Assembly (NCBI GenBank): GCA_028709985.1
Contig: JAQUTB010000089.1
Coordinates: 1 to 6,929 of the forward strand
Reading direction: 5' to 3'
Origin: Dethiosulfovibrio sp.
GTDB lineage: Bacteria; Synergistota; Synergistia; Synergistales; Dethiosulfovibrionaceae
DNA length: 6,929 nucleotides
Shown here: one piece after another, positions 1 through 5,444 of the stretch
How positions within the stretch are numbered: position 1 is the stretch's first letter
How the letters are laid out: each line of letters begins with the position of its first letter
The notes under the pieces: model-generated
Told to the model about the DNA's origin: nothing
Databases searched by the model: none
The model's input: only the letters and a program-made list of their open reading frames with translations
Position numbers and translations under genes: made by a program

Positions 1-48
1 GGGGGACGGTAGAGATGAAATATGCAAAAGCAGTCCAGCCTGTCTCAT
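1..48 (-). CDS. malQ: 4-alpha-glucanotransferase (amylomaltase), N-terminal 16 codons only
   Basis: The minus strand from an ATG at 48 reads MRQAGLLLHISSLPSP before running off the left edge. Amylomaltases of GH77 (MalQ) typically begin with an R-x-x-G-[IV]-L-L-x-x-[ST]-S-L-P-[SG]-P stretch within the first few residues, and this matches almost position for position. In maltodextrin and glycogen metabolism MalQ transfers alpha-1,4-glucan segments in the cytoplasm. The start is well bounded: an in-frame TAG lies at 76-78 and no other ATG, GTG or TTG lies between it and this ATG. No clear Shine-Dalgarno sequence precedes the ATG. The gene is divergent from glgB across about 156 bp, which supports a shared glucan role. 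The catalytic residues lie outside the window, so the call rests on the N-terminal motif and the context alone. Confidence 0.75.
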   Translation of the reverse strand, partial: MRQAGLLLHISSLPSP

Positions 49-65
49 GTCGAATCGCGGATTAC

Positions 66-83
66 GGCCACAGGTCTATGGCC
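66..83 (-). other. Small hairpin in the presumed malQ leader
   Basis: GGCCA at 66-70 pairs with TGGCC at 79-83 around an 8-nt loop. It lies 18 nt upstream of the malQ ATG, in the region that would be its 5' leader. On the plus strand it is followed by only three T residues, so it is a poor terminator for anything read from the left. A regulatory role is possible but unsupported. Confidence 0.25.
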
Positions 84-144
84 TTTCCGCTTGCCCCCTT
101 TCTTTCTTGCGTTTGGCGCAGGATATTTTTGGGATTTTCGCCCT

Positions 145-174
145 TTCATTGTACTATGGAGGGAGCTATATAAT
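145..174 (+). promoter_or_regulatory. Probable glgB promoter
   Basis: A perfect TATAAT lies at 169-174. The best -35 candidate is TTCATT at 145-150, 18 nt upstream and only a 3/6 match. Transcription would start near 181, giving a leader of about 24 nt that contains the glgB ribosome binding site. The weak -35 suggests that an activator may be needed (inference). Confidence 0.55.
148..153 (-). promoter_or_regulatory. Possible malQ -10 box
   Basis: The minus strand carries TACAAT (plus 148-153), a 5/6 match to the sigma-70 -10 consensus. It lies about 95 nt upstream of the malQ ATG. No good -35 is visible at 16-18 nt. The hexamer overlaps the -35 position assigned to glgB, so the two promoters would compete. 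Tentative. Confidence 0.3.
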
Positions 175-192
175 CGATAGAGGAACACGAAA

Positions 193-198
193 GGGGAG
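193..198 (+). promoter_or_regulatory. glgB ribosome binding site
   Basis: GGGGAG lies 6 nt upstream of a TTG codon at 205. This fixes TTG as the glgB start rather than a later ATG. Confidence 0.75.
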
Positions 199-204
199 AG
201 CAAT

Positions 205-2079
205 TTGACGCAATCTTCTTTGACGGATTACGATGTCTTTTTGTTTAAACAAGGGAGGCATTATGAGCTTTATAACTGTCTGGGATGCTCTATCGAGGGA
301 GACGGAGCGTCCTTTCGACTGTGGGCCCCTAACGCGAGGGAGGTATCGGTCCTCTGCAACGGCAACGGCTGGAGCTACGGCGTCGATCCACTCAGGCAGA
401 GGTCTGACGGAAGTGGCATCTGGGAGGGATTTATACCGGGAATAGGCCAGGGGGACATATACAAGTACGGGATAAGGACCCAAGAGGGAAGGTGGATCCA
501 AAAAAGCGATCCTATGGCCTTCAAGTTCGAGGAGCCACCTAAGAGCGCGTCCGTTGTCTGGCCTCTGGATTACCTTTGGGACGACGACGAGTGGATGTCG
601 ACTCGAGGGCAAAGACTGCCCCTTGACGGTCCTTGGTCTATATACGAGGTCCATCTCGGATCCTGGGTCAGGAGGGACGGCCGTTTCCTCTCCTACAGGG
701 AGATTGCCCCCATACTGGCGGACTACGTGTTGGAGGCTGGTTTCACCGCGGTGGAGCTCCTTCCCATAATGGAACACCCTTTCTACGGATCGTGGGGATA
801 TCAGGTTCTCGGATACTTCGCTCCCACCTCGAGGTACGGAACGCCCCAGGACTTTATGGCTATGGTGGATCACCTCCACTCCAAGGGAATAGCGGTTATA
901 TTGGACTGGGTTCCCTCTCATTTCCCGTCGGACGGACATGGGCTGTCCAATTTCGACGGGACCTGTCTATACGAGCACCAGGACTCCAGAAAGGGCTATC
1001 ACCCTCAGTGGACCAGCGCCATATTCAACTACGGAAGGCACGAGGTCCGTTCCTTTTTGGTAAGCAGTGCCCTGTTTTGGCTCGACGTCTACCATATCGA
1101 CGGCATAAGGGTAGACGGGGTTGCCTCCATGCTTTACCTGGACTACGGTAGAGCCCATGGCCAATGGGAGCCCAACCCCTACGGGGGCAGGGAAAACCTG
1201 GAGGCTGTGGCATTCCTACGGGAGCTTAACTCGGAGGTGGCTCGGAGCCATCCTGACGTGGTGACCTTCGCGGAGGAATCCACCGACTGGCCCAGGGTTA
1301 CAGGTCCGGTTCACCTGGGAGGCCTGGGCTTCTCCATGAAATGGGACATGGGCTGGATGCACGACAGTCTGTCCTACATGTCCAGGGACTCTATACACCG
1401 ATCCTGGCATCACGGCGAGATAACCTTCGGCATGTGGTACGCCTTCTCCGAGAGGTTTATCCTCCCCCTGTCCCATGACGAGGTCGTCTACGGAAAAAGG
1501 TCGCTCCTGATGAAGATGGCGGGGGATAACTGGCGTAAGAGGGCCAACCTCAGGCTCCTCCTGGCCATGATGTACCTCCGTCCCGGTAAAAAACTGCTGT
1601 TCATGGGGGGGGAGTTCGGCCAGGAAAACGAGTGGAACCACGAGAAGGAGCTGGACTGGTATCTGATGGACAGGCCGGAGCATCGGGGGATTTTTCGCCT
1701 GGTGTCGGACCTGAACGGCCTTTATCGGTCCGAAACCTCTCTCCACAGGGATTTTGACCCTCATTGCTTTCAGTGGATAGACTGTTCCGACGTCGAACAA
1801 AGCGTCTTCGTCATGATGAGGCCACTGGGAAAAAGGCCTGTGGTGGCGGTGGTCAACGCCACTCCCGAGCCCAGATACGGTTATAGGATAGGAGTGCCTC
1901 AGGGAGGGCCTTGGATGGAGCTGTGTAACACCGATGGAGAGTGTTACGGGGGAAGCGGTATGGGTAACATGGGGAAGGTCGAGGCCGACGAGATCGGCTG
2001 TCACGGCCGACACTGGTCGTTGAGCCTCACTCTTCCCCCCCTGTCGGTGCTGGTACTTGCCCCTGGAGCGTCTTTTTAA
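205..2079 (+). CDS. glgB: 1,4-alpha-glucan branching enzyme (GH13)
   Basis: This 624-residue cytoplasmic enzyme creates alpha-1,6 branches in glycogen by cleaving and transferring alpha-1,4-glucan segments. The N-terminus (DYDVFLFKQGRHYELY, 8-23) and a CBM48-like beta domain (about 30-115) are typical of GlgB. The GH13 barrel follows, with region I DWVPSHF (234-240), region II GIRVDG with nucleophile D304, region III FAEEST with general acid E357, and region IV LPLSHDEVV with D425. The C-terminal beta domain covers about 515-620. All three catalytic acids are present. The length fits the short GlgB type of about 630 residues that lacks the extra N-terminal domain of the 728-residue E. coli protein. 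After region IV it reads YGKRSL where HGKGSL is usual, a conservative oddity. The TTG start has a good ribosome binding site. It forms an operon with the GH57 gene 15 nt downstream and is divergent from malQ. Confidence 0.96.
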   Translation: MTQSSLTDYDVFLFKQGRHYELYNCLGCSIEGDGASFRLWAPNAREVSVLCNGNGWSYGVDPLRQRSDGSGIWEGFIPGIGQGDIYKYGIRTQEGRWIQKSDPMAFKFEEPPKSASVVWPLDYLWDDDEWMSTRGQRLPLDGPWSIYEVHLGSWVRRDGRFLSYREIAPILADYVLEAGFTAVELLPIMEHPFYGSWGYQVLGYFAPTSRYGTPQDFMAMVDHLHSKGIAVILDWVPSHFPSDGHGLSNFDGTCLYEHQDSRKGYHPQWTSAIFNYGRHEVRSFLVSSALFWLDVYHIDGIRVDGVASMLYLDYGRAHGQWEPNPYGGRENLEAVAFLRELNSEVARSHPDVVTFAEESTDWPRVTGPVHLGGLGFSMKWDMGWMHDSLSYMSRDSIHRSWHHGEITFGMWYAFSERFILPLSHDEVVYGKRSLLMKMAGDNWRKRANLRLLLAMMYLRPGKKLLFMGGEFGQENEWNHEKELDWYLMDRPEHRGIFRLVSDLNGLYRSETSLHRDFDPHCFQWIDCSDVEQSVFVMMRPLGKRPVVAVVNATPEPRYGYRIGVPQGGPWMELCNTDGECYGGSGMGNMGKVEADEIGCHGRHWSLSLTLPPLSVLVLAPGASF

Positions 2080-2080
2080 C

Positions 2081-2087
2081 GAGGAGG
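2081..2087 (+). promoter_or_regulatory. Strong ribosome binding site of the GH57 gene
   Basis: GAGGAGG lies just after the glgB stop and 7 nt before a TTG at 2095. This near-perfect Shine-Dalgarno sequence decides the TTG start and suggests strong independent translation within the glgB transcript. Confidence 0.85.
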
Positions 2088-2094
2088 TTTAATT

Positions 2095-4455
2095 TTGAAC
2101 CGCTACATATGCATTCATGGTCATTATTATCAGCCCCCCAGGGAGAATCCCTGGACAGGGGTGGTGGAACGGCAGGATTCGGCGGCCCCTTGGCATGACT
2201 GGAACGGTCAGATAGCCTATCAATGTTACGGCCCCAACGGAGCGGCCAGGATCCTGGACGAGAGAGGTCGAGTCGCGGCGATGAGGAACTGCTACGGCTC
2301 CATAAGCTTCAACGTTGGTCCGACCCTTCTCAGTTGGCTGGAGAAAAAATGTGGCTGGATCTATCGAGCGGTGTTGGACGCCGACAGGATGGGAGCCGCC
2401 AGGTTCGGCGGTCACGGGCCCGCTATGGCCCAGGTCTACGGTCACGCCATAATGCCCTTGGCCTCGGAGAGGGACAAAAGGACCCAGGTCGTTTGGGGTA
2501 TATCGGACTTCCGCCGTCGGTTCAGACGGGATCCTGAGGGAATGTGGCTAGCCGAGACAGCAGTCGATATACCGACCCTTGAGGTGTTGGCTTCGGAGGG
2601 AATAAAGTTTACCGTCCTCGCGCCCCATCAGGCAGCTAGAATAGCCTCCGACGGTCCTCTGGATATAACCGTCCCTTATCGATGTGTCCTACCCTCCGGC
2701 AGGGATATAGCCCTTTTCTTCTACGATGGCAGGATCTCCCAGGAGATAGCCTTTGGAGGGGCCCTGGACAACGGCAGATCCCTGGCCAGACGGATGATAG
2801 ACGCCTGTCCCGACCTGGGACGTCCTTCGCTCGAGCATGTGGCGGTGGACGGCGAGACCTTCGGTCATCACCATCGTTTTGGGGACATGGCTCTCGCCGC
2901 CTGTTTAGACGAGCTGGACAGATCGGAGGAGGCAAAGCTCACGGTCTACGGCGAATATCTTCAGATATCGCCTCCATCGGTGGAGGTCGAGATAGTTGAG
3001 ATGTCGTCATGGAGCTGTTCTCACGGGGTCGAGAGATGGCGTTCCGATTGCGGCTGTTCCGACGGCGCCCACGCCGGATGGCATCAAAAGTGGAGAAAAC
3101 CCCTCAGAGACGCGCTTGAACAACTTAGAAACGGTCTGGAGCGGCTCTACAGCGTTCGGGCCTCCGCCATCTTCCCAGATCCGTGGGGAACTAGAAACAG
3201 GGCCGACCTCCTGGCTCTGCCCATACCTAGAAAGGACAGGATCGATTTTCTGAAGAAGGAGGCAGGACGGGACCTCAGCCCCTGGGAGGAATCACAGGCC
3301 ATGACCTTGTTGGAGATACAGCGTTGCTCCCTCCTCATGTTCTCCAGCTGTGGGTGGTTTTTCGACGATATATCCAGGGTCGAATCGATACAGGTGCTTA
3401 AATACGCCTCCAAGGCGTTGGATCTGGCTGAAAGCCTGGGAGAGACGGGGCTTCGGCGACCGTTTATGGACGGTCTGGAGATGGCCCCCAGCAACGTGCC
3501 AGAGCTATCCGACGGGGGGAGGATATTCTCCTGTTTCGTGGAGCCCTCCTCAATGGACCTGCTGCGAGTGGGGGCTCACCTCGCCCTGTATAGGCTCTTC
3601 GGACTGGACCCGGAGAGCACCGAGTTCCCAAACGTGTCCGCCGCCAGAAAACTCATCCACAAAGGATCCTGCTGTGGATCGGAATACTGCATAGGCTGCG
3701 TGAACCTGAGGTCGGACATCACCGGCAGAGAGTGCGAAATGGCCATAGGGGCGGTATGGTTCGGAGGGAGAAAAATGCTCTGTGGCTCCAGACCGATGCT
3801 GGATGGGGATACGCCGGAGGACGTGATGAAAGAGCTTGAGATGTCGGTCCTGAAGGGGGGACAGTTGGCCTTTCAGGAGACGTTCGGCCACAGGGTCTAC
3901 TCGGTACGCCACCTGTTCAAGGACAGCAAGGACAGAATAATCCAGGAGGTGGAGGATCGGTGCGAGGAACGGCTCGTGGACGCCATGAGGCCGGTGGTGG
4001 AAAGGGAGGAAAACCTCATGGACCCGGGTAACAGGGAAAAAACAGCCCTGGGCCTGGCTCTACAGGTTATAACCAACAGGGATATCTCCCATGGACTGAT
4101 GGAGGACGACCCAGACTACGAAAAGATGTCCAGGCTTCTTTGTCTTTCCAGGAGAAGGGGAGTTCCTCTTGACCAGGACAGAATAGAACAGGCGGCGAGG
4201 GTTGGTCTCGCCGCACTGTCGAAGGGCTTGGAAGACCTCCATCTCTGGAGGGAGGCACTGGAAAAAATACCGGGGATGTTGGACGTGATAGACCATGCAG
4301 ACGCCAACGTGGACCTATACGGACTCCAGAGAGGATTGTTGGCCCTTATAGGAAAGGGAGAGATGTCCCAGGAGATTCAGGCGATAGCCTCCCGCATCGG
4401 TATCTCCCTGGATGGTAGCTCCGGGCTTACCCATAGTCCCGACCTTAAATCGTAG
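2095..4455 (+). CDS. GH57-family glycoside hydrolase with DUF3536 C-terminal region
   Basis: This is a 786-residue protein with no signal peptide, so probably cytoplasmic. The N-terminus ICIHGHYYQPPRENPW (5-20) is the first GH57 motif in its DUF3536 form. GMWLAETAVD (149-158) carries the probable nucleophile E154, and VDGETFGHHHRFG (251-263) carries the probable acid/base D252, by analogy with the GH57 4-alpha-glucanotransferase motifs. The segment around 415-440 (FSSCGWFFDDISRVESIQVLKYA) and the helical C-terminal part are typical of the DUF3536-containing subfamily. GH57 members include alpha-amylases, glucanotransferases and branching enzymes. The exact activity of this subfamily is not settled, but its place directly behind glgB points to alpha-glucan remodelling. 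Cysteines cluster at 526, 527, 532 and 535, with others at 308, 319 and 321, possibly a metal site. Its last 79 nt overlap the convergent PHP gene. Confidence 0.9.
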   Translation: MNRYICIHGHYYQPPRENPWTGVVERQDSAAPWHDWNGQIAYQCYGPNGAARILDERGRVAAMRNCYGSISFNVGPTLLSWLEKKCGWIYRAVLDADRMGAARFGGHGPAMAQVYGHAIMPLASERDKRTQVVWGISDFRRRFRRDPEGMWLAETAVDIPTLEVLASEGIKFTVLAPHQAARIASDGPLDITVPYRCVLPSGRDIALFFYDGRISQEIAFGGALDNGRSLARRMIDACPDLGRPSLEHVAVDGETFGHHHRFGDMALAACLDELDRSEEAKLTVYGEYLQISPPSVEVEIVEMSSWSCSHGVERWRSDCGCSDGAHAGWHQKWRKPLRDALEQLRNGLERLYSVRASAIFPDPWGTRNRADLLALPIPRKDRIDFLKKEAGRDLSPWEESQAMTLLEIQRCSLLMFSSCGWFFDDISRVESIQVLKYASKALDLAESLGETGLRRPFMDGLEMAPSNVPELSDGGRIFSCFVEPSSMDLLRVGAHLALYRLFGLDPESTEFPNVSAARKLIHKGSCCGSEYCIGCVNLRSDITGRECEMAIGAVWFGGRKMLCGSRPMLDGDTPEDVMKELEMSVLKGGQLAFQETFGHRVYSVRHLFKDSKDRIIQEVEDRCEERLVDAMRPVVEREENLMDPGNREKTALGLALQVITNRDISHGLMEDDPDYEKMSRLLCLSRRRGVPLDQDRIEQAARVGLAALSKGLEDLHLWREALEKIPGMLDVIDHADANVDLYGLQRGLLALIGKGEMSQEIQAIASRIGISLDGSSGLTHSPDLKS

Positions 4456-5042
4456 GTTACAGGGCTGGTGGCCCTGTCCTTTATGGCCTGAACCAAATCT
4501 CCCATGGACCGGATAGGCCCGTCGAATCGGGTGGCGAACAGGCCTAGCCGGTCCTCCCAGTGGGAGTCGCTGCCTCCCAGAGTCGCCAGGGAAAGCTCCT
4601 GGGCCATGTCCACCGCTTGACGGTTGTGGTGGGGCTTTGTGCTGCCGTTGAAAATCTCCGCTCCGTCCATAAATGAGCAGAGCCTCATGACGTCTCCCAT
4701 CCCCCTCCCGTTGTCCCTGAAGGGATGGGCCGCCGCACTGGCTCCCCCCATCTCCCGGACCAGCCGGGAAAGCTCTGGGGCGTGCATCTTCTGGGTGGGG
4801 ATAGAGTCGACGCCGTAGACTAGCAGGTCTCCCTGGTAGGTCAGTATTTCAGCTCCGACCAGTATCAAAAAACCGTATCTATCGGTGAGCTCCTGGGCCA
4901 TGGGGGCGAGTTTCAACGTGTCGTGGTCGGTGATGCAGAGCCCGTCCATCCCCAGCTCCTTGGCTCTCGCTACTGCCCTCTCAAGAGGCAGGTGGCTATC
5001 GTCGGAACCTTCCATGGTGTGCAGGTGGGTGTCTATAATCAA
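4377..5042 (-). CDS. PHP-domain metal-dependent phosphoesterase
   Basis: Read from a TTG at 5042, this is a 221-residue soluble protein beginning MIIDTHLHTMEGSDDS. It has the PHP metal-site motifs in order: HLH (H6, H8), TDHD (H40, D41), GAE (E65), AHP (H106) and GGSDSH (D159, H161). PHP proteins use a two- or three-metal centre to hydrolyse phosphoesters. Small stand-alone members include nucleases and nucleoside-phosphate phosphatases, so the substrate here cannot be named. An in-frame ATG exists at 5192, but the added 50 residues would come from the structured element upstream and look non-coding, while the TTG has AAAGGAG 8 nt before it and places the HxH motif at the N-terminus as is usual. 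The 3' end overlaps the GH57 gene tail to tail. Transcription probably comes from the promoter near 5354-5381, giving a leader of about 300 nt. Confidence 0.88.
   Translation of the reverse strand: MIIDTHLHTMEGSDDSHLPLERAVARAKELGMDGLCITDHDTLKLAPMAQELTDRYGFLILVGAEILTYQGDLLVYGVDSIPTQKMHAPELSRLVREMGGASAAAHPFRDNGRGMGDVMRLCSFMDGAEIFNGSTKPHHNRQAVDMAQELSLATLGGSDSHWEDRLGLFATRFDGPIRSMGDLVQAIKDRATSPVTYDLRSGLWVSPELPSREIPMREAIA
4459..4482 (+). terminator. Probable weak terminator of the glgB-GH57 operon
   Basis: ACAGGGC (4459-4465) and GCCCTGT (4471-4477) form a perfect 7-bp stem with a 5-nt loop. The stem starts 4 nt after the GH57 stop and is followed by CCTTTA. The T tract is short, so termination may be partial. 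The hairpin lies inside the coding region of the opposing PHP gene. Confidence 0.45.
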
Positions 5043-5050
5043 CGGGGTCA

Positions 5051-5057
5051 CTCCTTT
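5051..5057 (-). promoter_or_regulatory. PHP gene ribosome binding site
   Basis: AAAGGAG on the minus strand lies 8 nt upstream of the TTG at 5042-5040. It selects this start over the more upstream in-frame ATG. Confidence 0.8.
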
Positions 5058-5104
5058 GGTCGGGATATCTCTATAGGGAGTCTCCAAAAACTGAAGTTCG
5101 AGTC

Positions 5105-5304
5105 CCCTCGGAGAGACCGTTCCGTTCGAGCCCTGTCTCGCCCAGGCGTATACTCGACCTGCCTGTTCCGCACGAACCGCCTCGGAGGGCACGTCCTGTG
5201 CCCCCTCGGCTTGGGGCGACGTCCTGTCGCCCCATTCGTACTACACGACGGCATGTCGAGTATAAGGGCTCGAATGGGCTCTGCCGGAACGATCTCTCCG
5301 AGGG
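5105..5304 (-). ncRNA. Structured RNA candidate (raiA-motif-like?), or highly structured PHP leader
   Basis: About 200 nt fold into nested helices. P1 is 5105-5123 with 5286-5304 (18 of 19 positions paired). P2 is 5125-5134 with 5265-5274 (10 bp). P3 is 5149-5163 with 5250-5264 (14 of 15). Small hairpins occupy the asymmetric junctions at 5139-5148 (CGC/GCG) and 5277-5285 (GGC/GCC). The apex holds a short hairpin (5165-5177) and two GC-rich hairpins (5187-5203, 5213-5233) with the same loop, AGGAC on the minus strand. Strand: the C5117/A5292 mismatch inside P1 becomes G-U on minus, as does A5186/C5204, and a sigma-70 promoter on the minus strand starts about 43 nt before P1. Helix-end positions (5124/5275, 5184/5206) favour plus instead, so pairing alone does not settle it. 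A run of five U (plus 5086-5090) follows P1 by about 14 nt and might end a free RNA. Size, architecture and the segment with AACAGGC and CGCCTGGGCGAGA recall raiA-motif RNAs from memory only. No protein match is apparent in the frames across it. Confidence 0.7.
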
Positions 5305-5353
5305 CCAGCGTTCTTAGAGATACCCTACAAGATGTTATTCCTTATATTCATGG

Positions 5354-5381
5354 ATTATATAGCAACTTGCTCGAACCGCAA
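5354..5381 (-). promoter_or_regulatory. Sigma-70 promoter for the structured RNA and PHP gene
   Basis: On the minus strand TTGCGG (plus 5376-5381) and a perfect TATAAT (plus 5354-5359) are separated by 16 nt. Transcription would start near 5347, about 43 nt before the first strand of helix P1, and run towards the PHP gene. This is one of the best-formed promoters in the window and the strongest argument for minus-strand transcription of the element. Confidence 0.7.
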
Positions 5382-5444
5382 GCCTCTTATCACACAAAAA
5401 AGTGGGTGATTTCCCTGGACAGATCGACTATTCTCAAAGATCCC

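Noticed and set aside
2..208. Open frames on the plus strand through 2-208 and 3-173 as the tail of an upstream gene
   Set aside because: Their translations look non-coding, and the region is better explained by a divergent malQ start plus promoters.
166..2013. Long open frames on the minus strand opposite glgB (166-939 and 1216-2013)
   Set aside because: They mirror the codon structure of a certain GH13 gene, contain no recognisable domain and lack ribosome binding sites; they are shadows.
5096..5106. GTTCGAGTCCC looks like a tRNA T-loop, as do similar CTCGAAC stretches nearby
   Set aside because: The flanking bases do not form a T-stem and no D arm, anticodon arm or acceptor stem is present.
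5043..5192. PHP protein starting at the ATG at 5192
   Set aside because: It would add 50 residues from the structured element ahead of the HxH motif; the TTG at 5042 has a well-spaced AAAGGAG.
5105..5304. Inverted repeats read as a MITE or insertion sequence
   Set aside because: The arms are nested and interrupted like an RNA fold, no target-site duplication is evident and no transposase is nearby. Not fully excluded, since a genome-wide copy search was not possible.
4923..5444. N-terminal extension of the MFS protein by 174 residues
   Set aside because: The extension translates antisense PHP codons and the structured RNA, is not membrane-like, and would precede a typical MFS first helix.
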